64,000 nt of DNA from Megalonaias nervosa. Lineage: Eukaryota > Mollusca > Bivalvia > Unionida > Unionidae. A program made the position numbers and the translations under genes. Shown piece after piece: positions 48,231-57,665 of this stretch. Location: positions 1-64,000 of the forward strand of contig JAECUM010006816.1 of NCBI GenBank assembly GCA_016617855.1, given 5' to 3'. Each line of letters begins with the position of its first letter. The stretch's first letter is position 1. A model generated the notes under the pieces. That model had not been told where the DNA came from, searched no databases, and saw nothing but the letters and a program-made list of their open reading frames with translations.

Positions 48231-48702
48231 TTTAACCAAAAAATAACATTTTCATATGTTCCTGTAGTGTTAGATGATGAAGGGAGATAACTTCGTCAAG
48301 CAACAACTTCTCCGCTAGAGTAATTAAGTAGCTGCCCACTTGCAAGTGCATAATATTATATGACTGTGCCACGAATGTATTTTTTTACTGTTTCTCACAA
48401 CAGGACAAAATACAGGTAAGTTATTTTTAGCTCTTACCTGTAAGACAGGTAGCATAGTTGTATATACAGACCTGCATGTATTTTTTTAACCTCACAAATG
48501 ACATCTTGTGCAGAAAATGTATGTGCGATTATGAAATGCATATATTTTATATAGTATATTTTATGAAGTGTGTCTGAAAATTGAAATAAATCCACGCTAC
48601 AGTTTACAATAATTGTGATTTTATTCAGTATAACTGATTGCACATGTAGGTTGTCAGCTAGTACAGTACAGGTAACCTCAGTATAAATCACACACCGCTT
48701 GC
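48231..48702. other. Polinton interior without recognised gene
   Basis: AT-rich. The block at 48462-48522 (GACCTGCATGTATTTTTTTA...CAGAAAATGTAT) is a diverged direct repeat of 48727-48773. A small hairpin lies in CTTACCTGTAAGACAGGTAG near 48424-48445. Confidence 0.5.
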
Positions 48703-48885
48703 ATGTGTACAAATTCAGGTGAACAGGTATACCTGTATTTTAACTCCCGAATGACATCAGGCAGAAATGTATATCATAAATATTATTATTCTGATTCTGA
48801 TTCAGAAAATATTTTTATTTTAAACAAATATTTATTATATAATCCGAAAATATTCATGCAGTTATTTCTGAGATTAAAAAATTAA
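48703..48885 (+). other. Unassigned small frame with an SDSDSE tract
   Basis: ATG at 48703, 60 codons. The only notable feature is YYYSDSDSENIF, which resembles a unit of the Ser-Asp repeat at 49690-50220. No homology recognised; it may be a remnant of a longer gene that includes the next frame. Confidence 0.35.
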
Positions 48886-49145
48886 ATGATGAGGATATAG
48901 AATTATCAAAACAATTGGACCCTGATAAAATCATAAATGATTTTGAAGCGCTTCAGGAACGGAAATATGATGAAAGATATTCACTAGCAGACAAGTATCG
49001 ATTCATCAAGTTATTTCAACAGGCCTTGAGACAGTCTCTATTTTATGTTGATGATGAGGATATTCAAAAATTTGTTTCACTTGCAAATTCAATCAAAAGG
49101 TTAGGTCAGAGTTATAATGCAAATACAAAACAAAAAAGATTATGA
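48843..49145 (+). pseudogene. Unknown small helical Polinton protein
   Basis: Frame open from 48843 to a stop at 49145 (100 codons), without an ATG at its 5' end, so the start was lost or is in the preceding frame. The sequence is charged and looks helical (KKLNDEDIELSKQLDPDKII; DKYRFIKLFQQALRQSLFYV; SLANSIKRLGQSYN). Its balanced composition contrasts with the random frames around it and suggests a formerly coding segment. Family not recognised. Confidence 0.5.
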
Positions 49146-49689
49146 GTTCACGTGTGTGACAGCTGAAGAAATTTATGTATGATTGTAAACTCAGTGACAA
49201 GGTTGCTACTGACGTCACTGAGTGTGATAGCGCTGTCACCAGTGATAATTTACCTGTGTATTTGTAAGAGCTCCAGTAGTCATGGGGTTAAGGCGTTTAC
49301 GTACGGATTCACTAGTGGAAACTCTTCACATGTTTGAGTCTCAAAAAATGTTAAAGATATATTGTCTTGCATTCAGCGACCGATGCTATTATAATGGGGG
49401 GGGGGCACCTGCAGGCAGTTGATGATTAGATATACTTGTGTACAGGTGATTGTAAGATTGTAAAAAAAAAACTAATTCCAGGTGTAACTCACCTTGCACC
49501 CCTGAACACCAGGGGTTCGCTTAGGGGGTGTTTTTATTACCCCTATCATGCTTAGCGATCCAATAATTGCAATGAGAAAGAAAATTACAATGAGAAAGAA
49601 AAATATAACAATTACCCCCAAAAATATATATCTGACATCATTCAACTTGCTCGTCAGGTACTCTCTTTTGCTATTTTTTTTATATATTT
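49146..49689. other. Polinton interior without recognised gene
   Basis: Contains a possible decayed tRNA-like patch at about 49268-49345 (B-box-like TGTTTGAGTCT), a G9 run near 49397, and a GC-rich hairpin ACCCCTGAACACCAGGGGT at 49498-49516 followed by GGGGGTG...ACCCC at about 49525-49543. Function unknown. Confidence 0.45.
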
Positions 49690-50220
49690 ATTTTTATTCT
49701 GATTATAATATATTTACGCAGAATCAGATTTATTCTGATAATATTTATTTTTATTCTGATTATAACATGCAGAAACAGATTATTATATTTATTCAGATTC
49801 AGATAATAATATTTATTTTGATTCTGATTCAGATTCAGATAATAATATTTATTCAGATAATAATATTTATTTTGATTCTGATTCAGATAATAATATTTAT
49901 TCAGATAATAATATTTATTTTGATTCTGATTCAGATTATAATATTTATTCAGATAATAATATTTATTTTGATTCAGATTCAGATAATAATATTTATTCAG
50001 ATAATAATATTTATTTTGATTCTGATTCAGATTATAATATTTATTATTCAGATTCAGATTATTTTTATTTTTATGCTGATTCATGATTATAATATTTTAT
50101 AATATTTATTCTGATTCATGATTATAATATTTATTCTGACACAGATTCAGATCATAATATTATTCCGATTCTGACTCAGATTCTGATTAAATAATTCAGA
50201 TTCAGATTCAGATTGTAATA
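49690..50220 (+). repeat. Acidic Ser-Asp (SDSDNNIY) coding-type repeat
   Basis: AT-rich tandem array with units of 24 and 48 bp built from GATTCTGATTCAGATAATAA and TATTTATTCAGATAATAA. In one plus frame it reads as repeats of DSDSDNNIYSDNNIYF, a very acidic, Ser-rich tract; the other plus frame reads IQIQII and the minus strand NKYYYLNQNQ, and all three stay open because of the repeat. No start or flanking domain ties it to a gene, although the unit resembles the SDSDSE tract at 48786. Could be part of a decayed acidic surface or scaffold protein, or only a satellite. Confidence 0.6.
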
Positions 50221-50414
50221 TTTATTCAGAATCACTTTTGTCACTGAGTAATTGGTCCTGTTTCTGGATGAGATAATTGTTTCTTTTTATTTCATTAATT
50301 GTTAGATATGCAATGCACATGTATAGATTTTTCATATTTTCCCACAGCCACCATCTTTACGTTCGATATTACAACTGAGCAGCAATAATTTAAACACCTA
50401 GAATTTTAATAACA

Positions 50415-50522
50415 ATGGACGAACCTCCAACTAAAAAGAGACAAATTTTAAGGCTGGAGAAAATAATTATTGTAACTGAAAGAAGTGAAAAAGTGCAGAC
50501 CACTCGCAAGAAAGCGCTTTAA
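50415..50522 (+). CDS. Short basic frame, unknown
   Basis: ATG at 50415 and TAA at 50520-50522, 35 codons: MDEPPTKKRQILRLEKIII then ...RKKAL. The PPTKKRQ start looks like a nuclear localisation signal. It lies in the Polinton between the Ser-Asp repeat and the late block. Too short to assign; could be chance. Confidence 0.25.
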   Translation: MDEPPTKKRQILRLEKIIIVTERSEKVQTTRKKAL

Positions 50523-51042
50523 ACGTCGGTAAAACAAATTTAGGTTGTTGTAAAGGAAAACAAGTAATTCAAAAATGATTTCATATGCTAAAATATGTGA
50601 TCTTCAAATGTAAATGTGATTTCATGTTTAATGATAGAAGTATATCTTCATTACAATATAATTTTGTTTTTAGATGAATGCATACAATATTGTAGCAAAA
50701 CCTATTAATAAAGAATAGAATATATGTACAGTGATTGTGGTTATTTTTCTTGAAATTGTTCTGAAACTGGACCTTGGAAACTGGTCTTTTTGTACAAACC
50801 TGCTATGAAAGACCACCTGTGTACTCGTCAATGATGCTTTTTAGTTGGGTCTGTAACAAACATGCTTGCTCGTATCTGTATTTGTTTACAATATTCAGAT
50901 CTGATGTCGGTGAAATCATATACTCGATATTAAGTAATCAATTGAGGTGTTTCAGCGACAAATTCCAGACACCACTATTAAGACATTGCGGTTATTTTTT
51001 TATCAGATGGTTCCAGTATAAATATTTCTTCGGCATCTTTAT
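50523..51042. other. Polinton interior without recognised gene
   Basis: AT-rich spacer between plus-strand genes and the minus-strand late block. Convergent transcripts would end here; AATAAAGAATAGAAT at about 50707 could be a polyadenylation signal. Confidence 0.4.
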
Positions 51043-51907
51043 TTAATACAATAGACACGGGTTCCAGAAAAATTATCAGTCGAATGACACCATGGATACA
51101 TGGTAAATATCCTGAATTTGGCAGGGCTGAACACAGACAGCCTATTCACACCAGTGACTTCCGCAGTATGTTTGATAGTGTTATTTTGCTGTGACCATGT
51201 TGATGATCCTGATGATACTGTGTATATGATATTATTACTCTGCTTGTGAGGAATTTTAATAAGATTAGTTTTCTGAACAATATCAGGAATTCCACAGACA
51301 ATATCATTGAATTTTGTGTTAATTTCAGAGTTTTATATCAACAACCATTGGACTTCCAAAGAAATCATCTGCGATTTTATTAAGTTTTTGAAAATTTCTG
51401 AGTATTTATAAACGAACTTGTATGAACGCCATACTCAGCTTGTAGTGTATTTAATTTGCCATCGATTGCAGTATCTTTATCATCTACATATTTCTTTGTT
51501 GCGGTATCTTCATTTGCTGGTTCTCTTAAAACAACAATTTTATTTCCATTCATGTTGAGTGCACCTGTCATTGTATCACTGGTGGATCGTAAATGATCAG
51601 CAACACTTTTTGTAGTTTCTTTTCTGATAGTTCCGATTGATACATTTGAGTCTCTGATTCTACTGCCATTAGTAAATACTGGAATATTATCAGTGGTAGC
51701 ACCGAGAACTCTATGAATCATGTCGATCCACTTAATATTACTCGTCTTTAAAACACCGTATCTATCTTGGAAAACAACAACTTCATCTTGGTCAACTCCA
51801 GAAAGATTCATAATGTCAGCAAGTTCATCTTTTGTAGCAAATTTCAACAGATTGATATCTTCTTTCTTCTTGTCTTTGATAGAAGATCTTCCATAAATAT
51901 CAACCAT
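51043..51907 (-). pseudogene. Fibre-like protein (tail-fibre/adenovirus-fibre-type shaft)
   Basis: ATG at 51907 (MVDIYGRSS). Residues ~110-140 hold the widespread fibre/collar motif DTMTGALNMNGNKI...PANEDTATKKYVDDK, seen in trimeric phage tail fibres and in fibre genes of virus-like elements; it builds elongated attachment proteins. After frame changes near 51390 and 51325 a Ser/Thr-rich C-terminal part continues to a stop at 51043, plausibly the receptor-binding knob. The ATG overlaps the end of the protease gene by 8 bp, as in compact viral late operons. Confidence 0.75.
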
Positions 51908-52323
51908 TATATGGTAAGTGATTATTTAAAACAGAACTCGTGTACACATTAACAACTTTATGAGGTGCATCGGAAGATTTTGAAATAGTATCGAGTACAG
52001 CGAGTGATTCATGGACGCATTTTGGTGGATCAGTTATTGTCTGTGTTGGTAATGTTGAATACCAGATTGGAGTTTGTACTCCGCTGACATATTTTAAAAA
52101 TTCCTTCAGTGGTGCTAGTCCATACGAATCGAAATAAACAATTCCATGTGGATCAATCGCGTATGCAACCCAGTGAGTACATGGACCAGAACTTATATCA
52201 AGATTGATGATAGCGGTCTCAACACGATTTGGTTGTTTTGGTAATTGATTAAGCATAAAAACACCTCTGAAGTTTTTTAAATTTAAATCACACAGCAGCA
52301 TCAAGTAAATCGAAATTGGACAT
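51900..52323 (-). pseudogene. Adenain-like (C5/Ulp1-type) maturation protease
   Basis: Likely start ATG at 52323 (MSNFDLLDA), with a frameshift near 52290; the rest is one frame to the stop at 51900. Landmarks: the NFRGVF segment, the catalytic His in GPCTHWVAYAID (codon at 52173-52175), the acidic residue in YFDSYG, and the terminal Cys region PPKCVHESLAVLD. Where the family has its nucleophile Cys, I read Ser (codon 52005-52007), four residues after the Cys that is present, so this copy may be catalytically dead. The family cleaves capsid precursor proteins. It lies between pX-like and fibre genes. Confidence 0.85.
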
Positions 52324-52406
52324 GGGAAGGAGACACTTTGTGTTTAACAAAGTGTCTGGGGAAGTCTTAGACCTCTTTCATACCATGAACGAGGAGTTCC
52401 TTGCAG

Positions 52407-52796
52407 TCATAGACATTTCCCTTTTTTTGTGGAAGTTTTTATTCCTTTTCCTGTTGCTTTCTTTAATGCCATTCCAGTGGCAGTTCCAACAGCACCAAGT
52501 GCAGCTGCTTTTACAACAGCTGGGGCTGCAGCGGCTATCAACACTGGTATAGCTACGAGAAATCTTGGCAATATCGCTAATAGCACATGCAGACAGATCA
52601 AGTCGTACGCCGGTATTTGATCGTTTGGCGTCAATGAAGTGCCTGAGTTGACGTTCAGTCAGTGATAGTTTATTTGGACCACCTGAGATCTGTCTCGTTT
52701 CAGTAATATTTTTATTACTGAATTCTTTCTTGACACCAATTGTAGCTTTTTAATCTGACCAGGAGTCAGAGTAACATTAACGTGATGATATGACAT
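52407..52796 (-). pseudogene. pX/mu-like core protein
   Basis: ATG at 52796 (MSYHHVNVTLTPGQIKKL) starts a basic N-terminal part; after a shift near 52735 it continues with LSLTERQLRHFIDAKRS and after another near 52570 with a hydrophobic Ala-Val stretch (IPVLIAAAAPAVVKAAALGA) and a Lys-rich tail (ATGKGIKTSTKKGK). This layout, TPGQ-type start, hydrophobic segment and basic end, is that of the adenovirus pX (mu) homologue of Polintons, a DNA-binding or membrane-active capsid component. Stop at 52407. Confidence 0.75.
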
Positions 52797-52852
52797 TATA
52801 ATATCATGAGCTATTTAATTACATGTTTTCTGCTTGAGCATCAATGGCTCAT

Positions 52853-54203
52853 TCATCCACCAACATCTTCAAGCAACATTGTTTTATCTGAGAGTATAAC
52901 AGTGATTGCTCTGTAATTAGCAATTAGTCCTCTTGCCACATGAGCTCGAAAGTGTATATCAACTACTGATTGTCTGAACAAATCCAAGTGTTCCAATGAG
53001 AAATAATAGATTGGATACAGTGTTGTAAAATCCCACCGAGATATTTGCAAACCAGAATCAATAATTTTGAACATGTCCCATGAATGTCATCAAACGATGA
53101 TATGCATGTGCAACATGATTATTTTCAAAATTCAGTAATATATCCTCAGCTGGTTCTTGATGCCCATTTATCCTCAGTGAAACTTCAGTAACACCAAGTT
53201 TGTCAAATATCATTGTACTTCATAATTGTGAGTTTACTCATGTAGCATCTTGGAAAGCAATAAATATATGTCGCAGTGCAGAGACACCTTGCTGTGATGC
53301 TATCTGCCATGTGAATAAACCATTAATGTTACTTTGAACACTATCTGTGGTCATCATCAACCATGACAATGTTGATTTACCACCTTGACTGATGAAAGAA
53401 AGCAAACGCTTTTCTTCAGGTATTGTTGGAGTCATTACTGGCATCCACAACAAAAGTTTTGTCAGTATTACTTTTCCATGAAGTGCCATGGTTGCAGCTG
53501 GATTAACTCCTTCAGCGTGCCATATTGCATCATCGTCGGTAGGTTTTCTCACAAGGACAATTGTGTGTTTTGCCCCGAAGATAACCTTTCTAACATTTCT
53601 ACAAAATCCAAAGATATGTGACAGTGGAATTGCCCATGAAAATCTTTCATTGTTGCCCAGCATTGATTGACGTGATGTAAATCCCAAGCTGAAATTTTCA
53701 TTCATTGATACAACTGTGTCCCCAGCTGCATTTAGTGTTACGTTTCTGTTTTCTGGATGATCAGTTGTATCTTTTGCAAACATCATTGATGGACCAGCAG
53801 ATCTCGAATAATTGTCGCTGTATCTTGCAAGGCCAAGTATCATTGTGGCAACGTCGATGTTGTTATGACAAACCTCAATTTCCCGACCATCAATCATCTA
53901 TGCGGCACTTTTAAATAACGCCATGATACCATTATTTACAATACCAACTCGATCACCAATTCCGTAATCTGTATTATCTAATTTCAAAAGTCTACCTTCG
54001 ATCTCAATAAATGCCTCAGTGGGCAGGAAATATCTGCTTGTATCCTGAACTTGTAATTTGATTCTTCCGCGTTCGTCAGGTACACGTGCATCATGAGAAT
54101 AATACTGATAATCATGTAGTGATTCATCTTTGAGAACTGGTGCGTCCATGTCGAATGCGGGATCAGATATACGTTTGAACATCTTTATTATATTTGTTAT
54201 CAT
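52853..54203 (-). pseudogene. Major capsid protein (double jelly-roll type)
   Basis: ATG at 54203, end at 52853, ~450 codons, typical of the Polinton capsid gene and second in the late block. The N-terminal part (YFLPTEAFIEIEGRLL) runs in frame into an in-frame TAG at 53898-53900 and then into the long central part (53897-53238: SWAIPLSHIFGF, LLWMPVMTP). A TGA and frame change near 53235 and another near 53075 split off the C-terminal jelly-roll (WDFTTLYPIYYFSLEHLD). It forms the icosahedral shell. The gene start overlaps the end of the upstream gene by ATGA. Confidence 0.88.
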
Positions 54204-54709
54204 CTAACACGAAGACCACTTCCTACTATCAGACTAGCAGCTATATTTTTTTCTCTTTCTTTTCCTGATAGGGGTACACCAGCCACTGCTAGTTCTTGAT
54301 TCGCAGCCTGATTTATTATTTTTCTAACATTTGCAGGCATAGCCAACTCCGCTAGTTTTTGATTTGCAGCCTGATTTATTATCTTACTAACATTTTCAGG
54401 TATAACTTCTGTGCTGGGTCATTTTACTGGCTGAGGTTTCCGTCATACTAATCGTGCTAGTCTATCCTTGATTGATGAGAATGCTTTACCGGCAACATCA
54501 CCAACAGTACCGATAACTTCATCACGAACAACATCAATAGCTTTCATCCCCAGTTGCTTTGCAAATGGTATTGCATTTGGGGCTATCCTTCTATATAGAC
54601 CCTGAACAACATCACTGAATCCATCCCCATAGTACACTTTATATGTAGGTAATCGCGAATTTATCACCCTGACCATGATCGGTCCACGTTGAGCATTATG
54701 TATGATCAT
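54200..54709 (-). pseudogene. Unknown late protein with a ~21-residue internal duplication
   Basis: ATG at 54709, end at the TGA 54200-54202. The N-terminal part (MIIHNAQRGPIMVRVINSRL, VYYGDGFSD, NAIPFAKQLG) resembles small late structural proteins of Polintons and lies upstream of the capsid gene, so a minor capsid role is plausible but unproved. Two in-frame TGA codons (about 54443 and 54422) are followed by two near-identical segments (VSKIINQAANQKLAELAM and VRKIINQAANQELAVAGV). The stop overlaps the capsid ATG. Confidence 0.6.
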
Positions 54710-54733
54710 CTTATTTTCTTGTCACTAATCTAA

Positions 54734-55677
54734 TTATATACCCTTAATCACTGCGGTAATCATTGGCGATTTCATCAATGAGGGATCAATAAACATTAAT
54801 ATCCATGATACTGCCTGTAAATAATCTCTGACATTAATGATTTCTGGGGAATTATTACCAGCTTGTTTTCCACCAATCAAAATTTCTAGTTGGTCCACAT
54901 CAGCAAGGACGTTATTTGGACATGGAGTAATAAGACCACTTTCTTGAGTGACCCAATCGCTCAGACCTTTTCCAGTTGTTTCTTTCTTACTTGGTGAACG
55001 TGATTCACTCCTTTGTCAAATTTCTTCATATTCCAAATCTTCTTTTTCTTTTTGTCTCCTTGCTCATTCAATCTCCTTAAGTTTCAACTTCATTCCTTCT
55101 TCTGTTTGTTTTTTTTTTTTTCTTGTTTTACTCATTCAATGTGCTCATCTATTGTCTGGCTAAAAATATTAAAATTATTAATATCTTTCGCAGTTCTGAT
55201 TTGCTGAGTATCAGTAGCGATGCGATATACATCCCTAATCCAATTGACAGATCTCATATTTTCTATATATTCGGGTTTTACATAAATTTTCTTTATTATA
55301 ATATCCAAATGCAGCAATATCAAGTAATTGGTCTTGATCCCTGATAGCGGCAATACCTTCAGGCATGAATTTATCTATGATGTTAATTCTGGCTCTTGGC
55401 AGAGGTCGTGGCTGATCTTCAGGTGGTCGTTGAGGAGGTTGAAGACACCCAGCAATATCAACAGGCAATGTTTCAAGAGCTTTTTGTGTTGCCTCAGTTG
55501 CTTTAACAATTTTCTTTGTTGGTTCGACAATTGGTTTAAATAACCATTCTGTACCCTCGGCAAATTCCACCTGAGACTCCTGACGCTCTTGTAGTTGCTG
55601 CTTGACAGAATCACAGACGGGGAGATATTTCTTAATTGCCTCTAGTCACTGTCGAGCTGGTTTAGCTGAGGTTCCAT
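54734..55677 (-). pseudogene. Unknown late protein: proline-rich segment, then charged coiled coil
   Basis: First gene of the late block, next to the right inverted repeat. ATG at 55677 (MEPQLNQLDSD), a stop and shift near 55640, then a frame with GTEWLFKPIVEPTKKIVKAT, a Pro-rich stretch (QPPQRPPEDQPRPLP) and IIDKFMPEGI. After a shift near 55300 it continues (WIRDVYRIATDTQQIRTAKD), then a Lys/Glu-rich segment with stops, and ends with a globular-looking tail (LITPCPNNVLADVDQLEILI) at 54734. It resembles the uncharacterised large late proteins of Polintons. Function unknown. Confidence 0.55.
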
Positions 55678-55716
55678 TATTGATATAATAATGATTTAAT
55701 TACACTACACCCACAT

Positions 55717-55983
55717 AGCAGCAGGGAGGGTGATTAATTCTCTCGATGAGTACCCGACGAGTAAATGATAAGCTATGAAAATTGCAAAAAAAAAATGGGG
55801 AAATAAATTCCAAACTTCAGCAACAAAGATTTGCTAGTGAGATCAGGAAAATTATCAAAAAGCTTGAGGGGTTGGTTGGAGTTTGTTAGCATAATTTTAT
55901 ATATTTCATAGTTTTCCGTAGGAAGCTTTACTTTTACAATTCCAGGGTATCCCAATTAGAGTCTGTTCACCCTTCCTGCTGCT
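55717..55983 (-). repeat. Polinton right terminal inverted repeat
   Basis: Reverse complement of 42074-42337. Inner end AGCAGCAGGGAGGGTGATTA, outer end GTTCACCCTTCCTGCTGCT. Confidence 0.92.
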
Positions 55984-55989
55984 CTTTTA
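55984..55989. repeat. Target-site duplication CTTTTA, right
   Basis: Matches 42068-42073. Confidence 0.8.
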
Positions 55990-56069
55990 CATCTTGGCCA
56001 GTTGAAAATCATTTTAAAGTATTAGAAAAACTGGTCACTAAGATAAGAAAACCAGCTGAAATAGGTACT

Positions 56070-56160
56070 ACTTTGGTGTCTTTGGTGCAATATGCTGTGT
56101 TCACAAAACATTGCTTTGGTGTCTTTGGAGGAGTATGTTGTGTTCACAAAACATTGATTT
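56070..56160. repeat. ~45-bp direct duplication
   Basis: TTTGGTGTCTTTGGTGCAAT plus ATGCTGTGTTCACAAAACATTG is repeated once with a short change. Confidence 0.8.
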
Positions 56161-57424
56161 CATATTGGCCGCTCCAGTGGCCTATTAGAGTTACATCCAG
56201 TATGGCTGCCATAGCATCTAATTCGAACATCGTATCACTGAAGAGTATCTTAGATGGTTTTAAATTCCTGATCAAGTCAGAGGACATTGCTTGCATTTTT
56301 GTTCTTCACCAAGCTTATGAACAGAGTTACAAATAAAACAATTTTGACCAGGCTTTTGTATTTTTGTTGCATTCCAGTGCATAAGTTGATAGTCAGCACT
56401 CTTTGATTTTGAGGTCAAAGTTCTTGACCTTGATTATTATGATTACACAGACAAGTATGGATGTGAGTCTGCTGACACATTTTTTTTTCCCTCCAATATT
56501 ACTTGTACATCTAACCAAACTTAGCATGTGGGTATATCTTGACATTGAGACAAATTCAGTGGTCTTAATTTCACAATGTGAGGTTCAAGGTCGTCGACCA
56601 TGACTAAGAAAATTGGTTCAGCACTGACAGATAGGTACAGTAACACGCTTACTCCGACGTATTAGAAAAAAAAATTTTGACCATATTTGGAATGTTTGAG
56701 TTATCCAGGAATATCAGAGATGCTTTCAGTATTTTTGCCATTTTAAAACATGATAGGACAGAATAAAACAATAATATCTTGGATTTTTAGAAGTTCATTT
56801 CACCCAGTAGAATGTCAGTCCTTTCAAAGACTCTTATTTGTGCTCTATATACTGCGCTGTTAACATTTTACTTTCTATTTGTACATCTGTACACTGAATA
56901 CCTTATTTTTTTAGAATGGAACATCTGCATTTCAGATAATGATCTCATATTTGACCTTATTTATATCAAATTGTAATCAAAGGTGACTGATTCTTTGTGA
57001 CTGACTGTAACATTATAGGTTGTATTTTATACATTTATCTCATAATCTATGAATGCTTGTGTAACAGAAGAAGTACTCAACAAAACTGCACAAATTTGCT
57101 GTAATTACTAGGTAATTTCCTAAGTGTTAAACCCATCATCAGGATAGTAGCCTGGTAATGTAGATGGTCTGCTTAGAAGCTACATTCACTTAAGAAAACC
57201 ACCTCTGAAAGGAGCATTGTTTCCATTTAACTTGTGCACTTTCGACACAGATTGTCTCGGCTAACACAGAAATGTTAAACATCAAGAATCATGTCTTTCA
57301 ATTCAGACTGGTTATTTTTTTTTATCAGGTTCATGTCATGCTGGGCATTATGAACTCCAAAAACCATGCCAAATAAAAAGAAAGACAAGCCACATCAAAA
57401 TTTATAAATTTTTTGCATCAGCAT
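56161..57424. other. No gene seen
   Basis: AT-rich DNA; frames at 56073-56336 and 56403-56603 have no domain. No exon of the host gene recognised. Confidence 0.55.
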
Positions 57425-57665
57425 AGTTGTTGTTGTAGGGTTTCACACCATTTTTCAGCACAAGATAGGTTATACATGACAGTATAAATGGTGGAGGATG
57501 AACCCGGGAAAACCCTGGAAAGAACCGCCGACCCATGAGAAGCTACCGGCAAGCTTTCTCACATACCCATATTGGCCGAACCCGAGACTTGAACTTACAC
57601 AGACAGAGGTGAGATGGCAGTGATCTGTAATGGTGAGCTCTTTAGACCACTTGGCCACTCGGGGC
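57425..57665 (-). mobile_element. SINE family A, near full-length
   Basis: Reverse-oriented counterpart of 1-240: GTTGTTGTAGGGTTTCACAC, CCATTTTTCAGCACAAGATA, ATGGTGGAGGATGAACCCGG, and a tRNA-like head ending ACCACTTGGCCACTCGG. Confidence 0.85.

Larger units (their letters stand above)
42074..55983. mobile_element. Polinton/Maverick (adintovirus-like) element, ~13.9 kb, decayed
   Basis: Bounded by ~265-bp inverted repeats and CTTTTA duplications. It encodes remnants of a retrovirus-type integrase, protein-primed-type DNA polymerase B, packaging ATPase, adenain-like protease, capsid proteins and a fibre-like protein, the gene set defining Polintons and the related adintoviruses. Almost every gene has stops or frameshifts, so this copy is inactive. 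Integrated copies can be viral genomes or transposons; the sequence cannot tell which. Confidence 0.95.

Noticed and set aside
49264..49345. tRNA gene inside the Polinton
   Set aside because: B-box-like sequence is present but the A-box deviates and arms do not pair well by eye.
49548..50102. 184-codon frame rich in Ile-Gln (plus) and 134-codon frame rich in Asn-Lys-Tyr (minus)
   Set aside because: Alternative readings of the same Ser-Asp array; compositions are unnatural and no start context exists.
54948..55207. Phe-rich plus-strand frames
   Set aside because: Antisense of the Lys/Glu-rich coiled coil of the late protein.
42068..55989. Composite transposon made of two small inverted elements with unrelated cargo
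   Set aside because: The cargo is a coherent Polinton gene set with its own integrase, and the duplications flank only the outer ends.
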